From a virus, in IMG/VR virus record IMGVR_UViG_3300035698_004071, positions 1 to 25,398 of that record: a stretch of 25,398 bases of DNA; one strand, written 5' to 3'. Positions 15,833 through 23,454 of the stretch are shown in pieces. Numbering within the stretch: position 1 is the first letter of the stretch; each line of letters starts with the position of its first letter. Both the position numbers and the translations under genes were made by a program. The notes under the pieces were generated by a model. It saw only the letters and a program-made list of their open reading frames with translations. It had not been told where the DNA came from and searched no databases.

Positions 15833-17857
15833 ATGAAAAAAGGCTTTTTATCTATATTGGTAGTTTTGATTCTTTCCGTATCATTGTGTTTTGCGGGCTC
15901 ACTTACCAAGGGGTTGATCGGAAAAGAAGATTTTGACCTATGGGACGGTGTTGACGAGACTTTCACAAGAGCAACATCTTCCGGTTATGACATGACCCTT
16001 CATAGTGTGGATTGGCCCGGTGTTGACATCCTTAAAATCTATGGCGGAGGGGTTAATCGCACAAAAGCAACGATTAGTTCTGCAATGACGGCTGTTGGAA
16101 CTTCTAACAAGATGAGATTCTTTCTGTCACCTGGAACGTGGACTATTACGGATGATATAACGATTACAAGCAACATAGAACTTTACTGTCCTCCTGGTGT
16201 TACGCTTTCCATAACTACAGGAAAAACCCTTACGATCAACGGTCCGTTTAATGCCGGATTATATCAGGTGTTTAGTGGAGCCGGAAGTGTTGCGTTTGGT
16301 AATGATGGACATATTAAAGAGGTCTATCCTCAATGGTGGGGGGCATTAGGAGATTTAAGTAATGATGATACCGCAGAAATTCAAGCGGCTTTAGATGCGT
16401 TTCCTTATGTCTTTTTACCAAGGGGTGAATATCTAACCTCCGCTGTTATAACATTTAATGAATCAAATTCATTGGTGGGTGTGAGCAGCAACCACACGGA
16501 CGCAAAAAGGGACGATGTGACAAGTATCTATGCTAGTCATGCTACCGGAGATGCTATTTTAATCGATCAATCTTACCCTGTTATTAAAAATGTTTGTATC
16601 TTTTCAACCGGGACAAGGGATACTGCGGGTGTAAGTGGAAATGGTATTACCATAGATAAAGCCACTGGACAGTCGTTGTATGGCAGATTCGAGAATATGA
16701 TTATTAAAGACCAACCTGACAGCGGTTTTTATATGGAAAATGGTGAACAGACCTTTGTGAAAAATATTAATACTATAGATAATGGGGAGCATGGTTTTTA
16801 CTTGGAAGGTGAATCCCCCGCGGCAAACGAGCCGTGGAACAGTACTTTTATAAATTGTCGTGCAACTGGCAACTCCGAACTTGGGTGGTATGTTGATGCC
16901 GTATTTGCATGTACCTTTATAAATATACAGGCAACTGAAAACACAGGAAATGCAGGCTGTGATGGTCAGGCATTGTTTAGAAATTGCAAGTCTGTTCAAA
17001 TCATCAACCCGAATGTTGAGGATCAGGACGGAGATGCCTCGACATTTGGTATTGAAATGAGGGCTTGTTTAAGCTCTGAAATATTCGGTGGTCATTTCTC
17101 ATCTCTAACATACGCAATAAAACTAAACGGTGCAAGCAAGGGGTGTAAGGTTACATATCCTCATGCTGTTAATACTAACGCAACCGCCAACATGACAGCA
17201 ATGGTATGGGTTGCATCGGCAGATGTTGAAGACGCTGTTGTTGCACTTCAGCAGGACTTATTGGACGATGTTGATGCCAGAATTGTGGACTCAGGAACTA
17301 ACACCGTTGTTTTACCCGCGGCTTATCAGGTATTACAAAACCTTTGGATCCCGGCTGATAAGTGGACTCCGGCGACTACCAATGGTTGTGCTGCTCTTGC
17401 AAGCGCAGAAACGACGACAAATGATTACATGATTGAATATCTCGCGTTTGATAATGGAACAGAGGAATTTGCTACACATAGCTTGGTAATGCCAGAAGGT
17501 TGGGATCGTGGAACTGTAAAGGCAAAGTTCTATTGGATACCTGCGACTTCATGTACCGCCGGTGATACAGTAGAGTGGGAACTTGGCGGTGCTAATGTAA
17601 GCAATGATGGAACTGTTGACTCAACATTCGGTACACCTAAAGCTATAAGCGATACTGTAACTGCCGGAGTTGAGGCCGATTTACACATATCAGCCACAAC
17701 CGCCGCGATTACAATCTACAATACCCCGGCTCTGGGGGATTATGTTCATCTTAAAGTCTCAAGAAACGTAGGAGGAACCGATGACATGACAGAAGACGCA
17801 TGGCTACTTGGGGTATTGCTTCAGATAAAAATAAACAAATATGTGGCAGGGTGGTAA
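15833..17857 (+). CDS. Tailspike, pectate-lyase-like beta-helix with N-terminal signal peptide
   Basis: A 674-residue protein. It begins with Met-Lys-Lys, a hydrophobic core (residues about 5-18) and 'LCFAGS', a good type I signal-peptidase site after A21. A leader region is followed by 'PQWWGALGDLSNDDTAEIQ' (about 166-184), the signature start of the pectate_lyase_3-type tailspike helix. Repeating coils then run to about 450. Residues about 500-674 ('NLWIPADKWTPATTNGCAA', 'SLVMPEGWDRGTVKAKFYW', 'LLGVLLQI') form a separate beta domain widely seen at the C terminus of phage fibres. The likely role is binding or cleaving a surface polysaccharide. A signal peptide on a tailspike is unusual; see findings. 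Confidence 0.75.
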   Translation: MKKGFLSILVVLILSVSLCFAGSLTKGLIGKEDFDLWDGVDETFTRATSSGYDMTLHSVDWPGVDILKIYGGGVNRTKATISSAMTAVGTSNKMRFFLSPGTWTITDDITITSNIELYCPPGVTLSITTGKTLTINGPFNAGLYQVFSGAGSVAFGNDGHIKEVYPQWWGALGDLSNDDTAEIQAALDAFPYVFLPRGEYLTSAVITFNESNSLVGVSSNHTDAKRDDVTSIYASHATGDAILIDQSYPVIKNVCIFSTGTRDTAGVSGNGITIDKATGQSLYGRFENMIIKDQPDSGFYMENGEQTFVKNINTIDNGEHGFYLEGESPAANEPWNSTFINCRATGNSELGWYVDAVFACTFINIQATENTGNAGCDGQALFRNCKSVQIINPNVEDQDGDASTFGIEMRACLSSEIFGGHFSSLTYAIKLNGASKGCKVTYPHAVNTNATANMTAMVWVASADVEDAVVALQQDLLDDVDARIVDSGTNTVVLPAAYQVLQNLWIPADKWTPATTNGCAALASAETTTNDYMIEYLAFDNGTEEFATHSLVMPEGWDRGTVKAKFYWIPATSCTAGDTVEWELGGANVSNDGTVDSTFGTPKAISDTVTAGVEADLHISATTAAITIYNTPALGDYVHLKVSRNVGGTDDMTEDAWLLGVLLQIKINKYVAGW

Positions 17858-17860
17858 ATT

Positions 17861-19810
17861 ATGAAAAAAATAGTGTTTATTGCGGTTTGTATTTTACTTT
17901 TAACTGCATCCCAACTTTGTGCAGCCACATCAAGTTATAAAACGTCCGAAATGGACGATCTTCTTGACGAAGTAACTGCGGGCGTTGCCTCAAGTGCTGG
18001 TGCTGCTGATGCTGGAAAGATCATTAATCTTGATTCTGGAGGTCTTATCGACAGCACGTTTTTAACGGATGTGATAGGCGCTTCCGAAATGGATGATGCA
18101 GACCACGGAGACTTTTCGTGGTCAAGTGGATCTGGAACAATTGACGATGATGTTTTGGACAAGGCCAACTTCAAGGACGAGGACTGGGGTGACGGTTCGA
18201 TTTCCACCAACTCGTTCACTATCGATGACGATGTTCTGGACAAAGCTAACTTTAAGGATGAAGATTGGGGAGACATGAGTGTGTCTACCAATTCTGTTAC
18301 CCTTGATGCTGACGTAGTTGCGGCGGCTGAGATGGCTGATTCCGACCACGGATTCTTTACCTATGCAAGCGGGATTGCTTCTCTTGATACTGGCGGTTTG
18401 ACATCTGCCAATTTACTTGGGGCGTTGACAAACGAAACCGGGACAGGTACGGCGGTATTTTCTATATCCCCGACCTTTACCGGAACCTTGAGTGCCGCTG
18501 CCCTAACAACAACAGGCACACTTACTTTCGGAACAGACACTCTAACATCAGCAGAATTGTTGGATACTTTGAGCAACGAAACTGGAACTGGTGTTGCTGT
18601 TTTTGGTACGTCCCCGACAATTGGTGGAACGGCGGTAATGACAAATATAGACGGTTCTGGCACGGTGAGCGCAAATTTGTTTACTCCTGATGCCGCCGAT
18701 GGTGCGGCTCTTGGTACAACCGCTTTAGAGTTTTCAGATGGTTATTTTGCTGACGGCGCATTGATTTACTTCGGTGACGATCAAGAAGTCGCTTTAGCTC
18801 ATCTACATGATTCAGGTATAAAACTTTATGGGGTTTTAACAAGTCAAGCAGCATCGCCCGGATGGATTGGAAATGATACTTCTTATGGAAACACCGCTGT
18901 TGTAAATATCTATGGAGCTTTACAAGATGAGGTAGCTGGCACATATGGAAATGTTACTTTTAGGGGACGCACCAGCGATGCTTTAGCCACCTTTATGACA
19001 TATGAGGGTTTTACAGATCAATTATCATTCAACAAATCCACACGCATGAATGACAGCATTTACAGTCTTTATGGTACTGGAAGCGATGCAAAAATAGGCT
19101 CAAGCACAGCGAATCAATTAGACATATTAGACAGTTCGGATAATGTAGTGTTTTGGTTCGACATGGCCAATTCGACTTTTAACGCCAAAGCAACCGCATC
19201 CCCTCAAGTGGGGCTGTATGATTCGAGTGATAACGATGGAGCAGGGGCAGCCAGAGATGATCACTATGCAGGCGGCATAGGTGCAAACTTTTCGCTCGAT
19301 ACAGAGGACGCCGAGGTATCAGATGTGTCTTTTTATTATATGGATGCTGGAACAAAAAGCGAAGCAATCACCATTGACGGATCAGCGGATCAGATTATAA
19401 CCGGCGTAGGGATTGCAGACGATCACGGTGGTTATTCCACAAGAGTTTTCGCAGCAACAAGTGGTTCACTTACTGGTGCCACTGATAAAATAGAACTTAA
19501 TGTACCTACTGGATGGGTGATTAAAAGGTGTATGCTGCATGTAAAAACAGCGGTGGTTGATAGTGCCGGGGATGATACGTGGAGTTCGGAGTTAAACGAT
19601 GGAGCGCAAGAAGAAATCATCTCTGCTGGTTCGGCAGCGGCCCAAAATACGAATGTAACCCACTTCGCTCACGAAGACTCGGCATATGGCGGCACCCTGA
19701 CCAATGCCGAAACCGACATTCTTTTGACACCCAATGGAGGCAATTTTTCATCCGGTGAAATTGAAGCGCATTGTCTATGTGAAGGTTTCGTGGCTTGGAC
19801 TAACGAATAA
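17861..19810 (+). CDS. Tail fibre with 27-residue repeats and N-terminal signal peptide
   Basis: A 649-residue protein. Residues 1-21 are Met-Lys-Lys, a hydrophobic stretch and 'QLCAATSS', a Sec-type signal with cleavage after about A21 or A22. Residues about 67-174 are four 27-residue repeats. A beta-rich low-complexity region follows ('NETGTGTAVFSISPTF', 'NETGTGVAVFGTSPTI', about 35-40 residues apart). Next come a typical fibre segment near residue 290-320 ('EFSDGYFADGALIYFGDDQE') and a C-terminal domain of about 120 residues ('STRVFAATSGSLTGATDKI' to 'CEGFVAWTNE'). The stop overlaps the next ATG. A host-range fibre is the best reading. The ligand is unknown. Confidence 0.7.
   Translation: MKKIVFIAVCILLLTASQLCAATSSYKTSEMDDLLDEVTAGVASSAGAADAGKIINLDSGGLIDSTFLTDVIGASEMDDADHGDFSWSSGSGTIDDDVLDKANFKDEDWGDGSISTNSFTIDDDVLDKANFKDEDWGDMSVSTNSVTLDADVVAAAEMADSDHGFFTYASGIASLDTGGLTSANLLGALTNETGTGTAVFSISPTFTGTLSAAALTTTGTLTFGTDTLTSAELLDTLSNETGTGVAVFGTSPTIGGTAVMTNIDGSGTVSANLFTPDAADGAALGTTALEFSDGYFADGALIYFGDDQEVALAHLHDSGIKLYGVLTSQAASPGWIGNDTSYGNTAVVNIYGALQDEVAGTYGNVTFRGRTSDALATFMTYEGFTDQLSFNKSTRMNDSIYSLYGTGSDAKIGSSTANQLDILDSSDNVVFWFDMANSTFNAKATASPQVGLYDSSDNDGAGAARDDHYAGGIGANFSLDTEDAEVSDVSFYYMDAGTKSEAITIDGSADQIITGVGIADDHGGYSTRVFAATSGSLTGATDKIELNVPTGWVIKRCMLHVKTAVVDSAGDDTWSSELNDGAQEEIISAGSAAAQNTNVTHFAHEDSAYGGTLTNAETDILLTPNGGNFSSGEIEAHCLCEGFVAWTNE
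18059..18382 (+). repeat. Four 27-residue (81-base) fibre repeats
   Basis: Units start at 18059, 18140, 18221 and 18302. The pattern is (I/L)D-x-DV(L/V)..A(N/E)(F/M).D.D(W/H)G, then about ten small polar residues. Units two and three are identical over their first 18 residues but differ at 11 of those 18 codons, all synonymous. The protein repeat is therefore old and constrained, unlike the DNA-identical repeat at 15139. Confidence 0.85.
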
Positions 19811-21762
19811 TGAAAAAATCTATCCTATTAGCTATATCAATCCTTCTTTTGTTGGCATCTCCTGCGTGGAGTGCTACTTGGTATGTTACTCAGTCTGGTG
19901 GAGGAAATGGAACTGCTTATGCCTCTCCAATGAGTGTCGCGCAGCACAATGCCAATACTTATGGGATAGGTGCGGGCGATACGGTTTATCTTTGCGATAT
20001 TACTACTTCAAGAATAAACGCTCCAATTAGCGGTTCATCAGGACAGGAGATTACTTATCGTGGGGACGATGCAGGGCATACTGCAACAGTCAGATACACT
20101 CATGGGACTGCTTCGGCCTTCTCGACCAATAATAAAAATTATTTAATATTCTCAAATATCTTTTTTGATGGGGATGGGTCAAACGGGTATGGTGGATTGG
20201 TTATCAGCGGTGGAAGTGATTATATTGACGTCCGATCATGTACTTTTGAAGAATTTTCCTCAAGGGGAATCACTATACATGAAGATGGATCACACACCTC
20301 GATCACCATAGGTGGAAGCGCCGCATACGCCAATACTATTTATAATTGTGGAACTGACAACGGTAGTGGGGATATAATCGGGAGCAATATAACCGGTTTG
20401 ATTATCAGCCATAATCATTTGTACGCTGATAATGCAACCTATGGTATAGACGGGATTGCATTATTTTATTCCTCAGGTATTATAGAGTACAACAGGATTC
20501 ATGGTCATAATAGTGCTACCGGTGAAACTGGCGAAGACGGGATTGACCTCAAGGCAGACAATCACGACCTAATTATTCGTTTCAATGCTATTTATGACCA
20601 TGAGTATCAATCCGGCATTACCGTACAGATGGGATCATATGATATACATATTTACGGTAATTTGATTTATGATAACAAGTGGGGGGGGGTTTATATCAAA
20701 AGGGCGTGTGAAGGCTCTCACGATATGTACAATATAGATGTTTGGAGTAATATTCTTTATGAGAATGGCGCTGGTGTAGCGGTTAACGAGAGTGGCGGTA
20801 ACTATGAGGGTTGTCGTGGCCCAGCCAATCTTAGCGATGTTGGAATTTATAACAATATCTTAGCAGAAAACGGCAATTGGGCTGGAAACTTATATTCGAG
20901 GGGAGGAGTTGTTCTTCAGCATGGTTCGGGCCATGTAGTTAAAAATAATATCTTCTATAAAAACCACGGACTTTATGGTGGAAACATCTATGAGCAGGTG
21001 GCTCTAACAGGTGGCACAGGGACTTTCGATTATAATTATTACTATTACGATGCTACGACAACAAGGGACTATTTTTATACAGATGGGGCAAAAACTTTCA
21101 CTGAATGGAAAGCAGAGGGTTTTGATGATGGTGGAGACAGTTATTATATAGATCAGGAGATGGTAGATGAGGACAACCAAGACTATACTCTGGAAAGTGA
21201 CTCACCTTGCATTGACACTGCTGCTGATCTTTCTCAATGTTTTGGTGTCTACATTCAAGATGAACTATACAATGTATGCCTTGAGTATGGACTTGATCCC
21301 GGTGCAGCTACCGACTGGACAACCACACCGCCGACAGTCGGCTTCTTAGATCAAGGAGATGCTTGGGAGGTGGGGGCTTATGTATTTTCAGCTTCCGATG
21401 TCACAGCCCCAACAATATCAGGTTCAGGGCCATCGGGTGTCGAAACTTGCACCTCAGATCCAAAAGACGTAACGATGACATGGGATACAGACGAAACAGC
21501 TAACTGTCGAATCTCAACTACAAATCAGGCTTATGCTGCCATGCCAGCGGATTCTGTAACGACCACAGATGCAATGTCTCACAGCGACACAGAATCTTTT
21601 GCCTGCGATGCCTCATATAACAGATATGTTGCATGTATTGATCCAAGCGCCAATGATTCCACTGTTACAACTATTAGCTTTTCAATAGGGACAGGCGTAC
21701 CGCCTGAACCGGACTCATCTGGAACGGGGGTTGGAATGGGATGTGCTGGCGGTTCAATGTAA
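19810..21762 (+). CDS. Beta-helix spike or glycan lyase-like protein with signal peptide
   Basis: A 650-residue protein. Residues 1-21 are Met-Lys-Lys, a Leu-rich core and 'SPAWSATW', a clear Sec signal with cleavage after S21. 'ATWYVTQSGGGNGTAYASP' after it is the usual opening of secreted right-handed beta-helix proteins. Coils with Asn ladders run from about 60 to 440 ('LIFSNIFFDG', 'IIEYNRIHGHN', 'GEDGIDLKADNHDLIIRFN', 'IHIYGNLIYDN', 'VVKNNIFYKN'). 'ESDSPCIDTAADLS' (about 461-474) matches the closing motif of choice-of-anchor Q/NosD-like helices. The last 110 residues are a beta-sandwich-like domain with paired Cys ('VETCTSDPKDVTMTW') and a Gly-rich tail. A catalytic site cannot be assigned. 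A G9 run lies inside (20681-20689). Confidence 0.72.
   Translation: MKKSILLAISILLLLASPAWSATWYVTQSGGGNGTAYASPMSVAQHNANTYGIGAGDTVYLCDITTSRINAPISGSSGQEITYRGDDAGHTATVRYTHGTASAFSTNNKNYLIFSNIFFDGDGSNGYGGLVISGGSDYIDVRSCTFEEFSSRGITIHEDGSHTSITIGGSAAYANTIYNCGTDNGSGDIIGSNITGLIISHNHLYADNATYGIDGIALFYSSGIIEYNRIHGHNSATGETGEDGIDLKADNHDLIIRFNAIYDHEYQSGITVQMGSYDIHIYGNLIYDNKWGGVYIKRACEGSHDMYNIDVWSNILYENGAGVAVNESGGNYEGCRGPANLSDVGIYNNILAENGNWAGNLYSRGGVVLQHGSGHVVKNNIFYKNHGLYGGNIYEQVALTGGTGTFDYNYYYYDATTTRDYFYTDGAKTFTEWKAEGFDDGGDSYYIDQEMVDEDNQDYTLESDSPCIDTAADLSQCFGVYIQDELYNVCLEYGLDPGAATDWTTTPPTVGFLDQGDAWEVGAYVFSASDVTAPTISGSGPSGVETCTSDPKDVTMTWDTDETANCRISTTNQAYAAMPADSVTTTDAMSHSDTESFACDASYNRYVACIDPSANDSTVTTISFSIGTGVPPEPDSSGTGVGMGCAGGSM
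20681..20689 (+). repeat. G9 homopolymer in the spike gene
   Basis: Nine G in a row encode Trp-Gly-Gly-Val at residues 291-294. It is the longest G run that I see in the window. Gain of one G gives a TGA after about nine codons. Loss of one G gives a TAG after about 18 codons. Either would truncate the protein in mid-helix. Confidence 0.9.
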
Positions 21763-21799
21763 ATGAGAAGCGGACTGACGCAGCGCCGATACGATGCAC

Positions 21800-21850
21800 C
21801 AGCCCTGACCGGAAACATTAAACAGGAATGTCCCCGGCTGATTTGTTTTT
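21800..21850 (+). terminator. Possible terminator after the tail genes
   Basis: CAGCC at 21800-21804 can pair with GGCTG at 21836-21840. Inside it, ACATT can pair with AATGT. ATTTGTTTTT follows. The stem is interrupted, so this is a weaker candidate than those at 61 and 4741. It is well placed to end the tailspike transcript. Confidence 0.35.
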
Positions 21851-21884
21851 AGGGGATTAGAAAACGAAAATCAAGGATAAAATC

Positions 21885-22055
21885 ATGAACGGAATTGAAA
21901 AGGAAACATTTGTTGGAGCAAAGCCGGATGTCAGGGATGAGATTTTATTCGACATGTTTATGAATATTTGGACTCGCATGGATAGGTTTGAAAAACGTAT
22001 ATGGGGCTATGTTTTGGTGATGGTAATGCTGATTGGTGCGGTAGCTATCAAATAA
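21885..22055 (+). CDS. Small C-terminally anchored membrane protein (possible lysis accessory)
   Basis: A 56-residue protein with AAGGA 7 bases before the ATG. The first 38 residues are polar and charged ('DEILFDMFMNIWTRMDRFEKR'-like helix). The end is a single hydrophobic segment, 'WGYVLVMVMLIGAVAI', then Lys. A polar helix plus a C-terminal membrane anchor is the layout of XhlA-type haemolysin/holin-associated proteins. It lies just before the endolysin promoter. A lysis-accessory role is inferred from layout and position; it is too short for a firm family call. Confidence 0.6.
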   Translation: MNGIEKETFVGAKPDVRDEILFDMFMNIWTRMDRFEKRIWGYVLVMVMLIGAVAIK

Positions 22056-22062
22056 AAAAAAC

Positions 22063-22091
22063 TTGACATATGTTCCCAAATAGTTTACCAT
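22063..22091 (+). promoter_or_regulatory. Sigma70-type promoter for the endolysin gene
   Basis: TTGACA at 22063-22068 is a perfect -35 box. A 17-base spacer leads to TACCAT at 22086-22091 (four of six to TATAAT). Transcription would start near 22098, about a dozen bases before the GTG start. It is the only clean promoter that I can see on the + strand of the window. Confidence 0.65.
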
Positions 22092-22098
22092 TTGGGAA
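22073..22098 (+). promoter_or_regulatory. Perfect dyad overlapping the promoter (probable operator)
   Basis: TTCCCAAAT (22073-22081) and ATTTGGGAA (22090-22098) are perfect 9-base inverted arms separated by 8 bases. The dyad covers the promoter spacer, the -10 box and the likely start site, so a bound dimeric repressor would block RNA polymerase. Spacing of about 17 bases between arm centres, roughly 1.5 turns, suits a helix-turn-helix dimer. The repressor is not in the window. Confidence 0.65.
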
Positions 22099-22110
22099 AA
22101 GGTCGATGAT

Positions 22111-22539
22111 GTGGAATGTAAGAGATGCTCAACAGAAACGTACATAATTCACATCAATGCTAGCCATGAGCATCTTTGCCAAAAGTGCTACGACATGGGA
22201 GATATAACAAAAAACTTTAGTCGACACGAATTTACCTGCAAGTGTGGCTGCGGGTTAAATGATATAGACCATCGCATAGTCCACCGCCTCCAAGTTGTCC
22301 GAGATATTCTCCAAGTAAAAATAACTATAAACTCTGGTTGTCGGTGTTTAAACCACAATTATAATGTCGATGGTAAACCTGCGAGTTTGCACCTAATAGG
22401 CAAAGCTGCCGATTGGTCGGTGGAGGATGAAGAAACACTCATGGAAGCCGGTCGTATGCTTGCGAATTGGAGCGGTGGATTTCGTCACTACCTCGATTTC
22501 ATCCATTGTGATCTAGGGCCGAAAAGGAGATGGGGATAG
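22111..22539 (+). CDS. Endolysin, M15-family peptidase with N-terminal zinc ribbon
   Basis: A 142-residue protein. The start is GTG at 22111, with AAAAGG 8 bases before it. ATGs at 22106 and 22109 are out of frame. Residues 3-26 hold C3-x2-C6 and C23-x2-C26, a zinc ribbon. Residues 36-142 are a peptidase M15 (M15_3/VanY-like) domain. It shows 'FTCKCGCG', 'INSGCRC', then 'S92-L-H94-L-I-G-K-A-A-D101' and 'F-I-H132-C-D-L-G-P-K-R-R-W', giving H94, D101 and H132 as the zinc ligands. M15 endolysins cut peptide bonds in the peptidoglycan stem. There is no signal peptide, so release depends on the holin (23994). The added N-terminal ribbon is uncommon. The promoter and dyad lie immediately upstream. 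Confidence 0.85.
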   Translation: MECKRCSTETYIIHINASHEHLCQKCYDMGDITKNFSRHEFTCKCGCGLNDIDHRIVHRLQVVRDILQVKITINSGCRCLNHNYNVDGKPASLHLIGKAADWSVEDEETLMEAGRMLANWSGGFRHYLDFIHCDLGPKRRWG

Positions 22540-22540
22540 A

Positions 22541-22909
22541 ATGAAGAAGTGTTCATCTTGTAAAATATTGAAAGATTGCTCTATGTTTTATAAAAATAGA
22601 ACCACAAAAGATGGGCACAGCAATCAATGTAAAACTTGTCATGGTTTGTCCGCATCGAAAGCAAAAAATGAGTGGTATTTAAATAATAGAAAACAAAACA
22701 AATGTCTTGTTTGTAAAAAAACAATAAAAAACACTTCCAAGCATTGCTACCAATGTGGTGGTAAAAATAGAAGGAAATATCAAATGGGGAGACACGTTGA
22801 GGGAAAGCCATACACAGACAATGGTTTTAAGGGTTGTCCGTATTGTGAAATGTGGGTTGATGACGATGAGGATGTCTATAACAATGTCGGGATAGACGAA
22901 CCAGAATAA
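22541..22909 (+). CDS. Small multi-CXXC zinc-binding protein
   Basis: A 122-residue protein starting one base after the endolysin stop. It has five CXXC pairs: C4-C7, C30-C33, C55-C58, C69-C72 and C99-C102. The first 33 residues ('MKKCSSCKILK...FYKN...KDGHSNQCKTC') match the zinc-binding opening of HNH/endonuclease VII-type phage proteins. No H-N-H catalytic core follows, so it may be a zinc-binding remnant or an adaptor without nuclease activity. The sequence is rich in Lys and Asn in its middle and AT-rich compared with its neighbours, which suggests a separate origin. Function is unknown. Confidence 0.65.
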   Translation: MKKCSSCKILKDCSMFYKNRTTKDGHSNQCKTCHGLSASKAKNEWYLNNRKQNKCLVCKKTIKNTSKHCYQCGGKNRRKYQMGRHVEGKPYTDNGFKGCPYCEMWVDDDEDVYNNVGIDEPE

Positions 22910-22912
22910 GAG

Positions 22913-22942
22913 TTTGGTAGCGAAACAGATTTCATTACCAAA
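22913..22942 (+). other. Inverted repeat between the CXXC gene and the next gene
   Basis: TTTGGTA at 22913-22919 pairs with TACCAAA at 22936-22942. GAAA and TTTC extend the stem after a small internal loop. There is no T run. It may be an RNA hairpin or a binding site; I cannot tell which. Confidence 0.45.
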
Positions 22943-22973
22943 ATACTTGGTTCGCGAATAGCAAGGAGGATGA

Positions 22974-23189
22974 ATGAAACTTCAAATTTATCTCGATGAT
23001 GGGCGTGTTTGTGAATACGAACACAAGAACTCAATGAAGGCAAGAGAACACGCATCAGCGATCATTAAAAACGGACTCAGGCACAATGACGGGGAGATAG
23101 TCGAATGGTATCCTCCGCACAGAATATCGAAAGTGAAGTGGGAAACAGACGGCACGACAAACTATATTTCAAAATTTAGAGAGACATAA
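22974..23189 (+). CDS. Small conserved-looking phage protein
   Basis: A 71-residue protein with a strong AAGGAGG site before the ATG. It begins 'MKLQIYLDDGRVCEYEH', likely a beta hairpin, followed by a helix ('KAREHASAIIKNG') and a strand ('EIVEWYPPHRISKVKW'). A compact alpha/beta fold is likely. No motif points to a function. It is the first of a run of small genes between endolysin and holin. Confidence 0.65.
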   Translation: MKLQIYLDDGRVCEYEHKNSMKAREHASAIIKNGLRHNDGEIVEWYPPHRISKVKWETDGTTNYISKFRET

Positions 23190-23203
23190 GTGAAGGACAT
23201 TAA

Positions 23204-23383
23204 ATGCCATACCCTGAAGATGATGGTAGTAATTTGCTTTTGGATTTTCGCCGCCTGGAGGTGGATTTCAAAGAGTGTCAACGCCGACTTACTAAAGCTG
23301 AGAATAAAATACGACAGATCCTAATCTTGATTAGAATAGCAAACAAGATTCCAATCACAAACGCAATCGGTGAGCGGATCTGA
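23204..23383 (+). CDS. Small helical protein
   Basis: A 59-residue protein, MPYPEDDGSN at the start. AAGGA lies 6 bases before the ATG at 23204. Residues about 11-45 form one charged amphipathic helix ('DFRRLEVDFKECQRRLTKAE'), probably a coiled coil, followed by a more hydrophobic Ile-rich end. A GTG at 23190 opens another frame (45 residues with a hydrophobic segment) over the same DNA, but it lacks its own ribosome site and is less likely. Function is unknown. Confidence 0.5.
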   Translation: MPYPEDDGSNLLLDFRRLEVDFKECQRRLTKAENKIRQILILIRIANKIPITNAIGERI

Positions 23384-23403
23384 GGTAGGACATCTCGTCC
23401 GGG

Positions 23404-23436
23404 TTGACGATAATATTAATATTTGATTGACGATAA
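23404..23436 (+). repeat. Direct repeat in an AT-rich gap
   Basis: TTGACGATAA occurs at 23404-23413 and again at 23427-23436, 23 bases apart, with TTGACAA just after it. The gap is AT-rich and has -35-like hexamers but no convincing -10 at the right distance. It could be a protein-binding site or a weak promoter region. Confidence 0.4.
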
Positions 23437-23454
23437 ATTGACAATGGAGGAACC

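Noticed and set aside
15833-19810. Lipoprotein signal (lipobox) in the leaders of the 15833 and 17861 proteins
   Set aside because: The residues before Cys (VSL and SQL) do not fit the lipobox pattern; type I cleavage a few residues later fits better.
21763-21852. A 29-residue frame starting one base after the tailspike stop
   Set aside because: There is no ribosome site, it overlaps the likely terminator hairpin and it lacks any recognisable pattern.
23190-23327. GTG-started 45-residue frame with a hydrophobic segment, a possible spanin-like protein
   Set aside because: The AAGGA in its first codons serves the ATG at 23204 in another frame, and the GTG itself has no site of its own.
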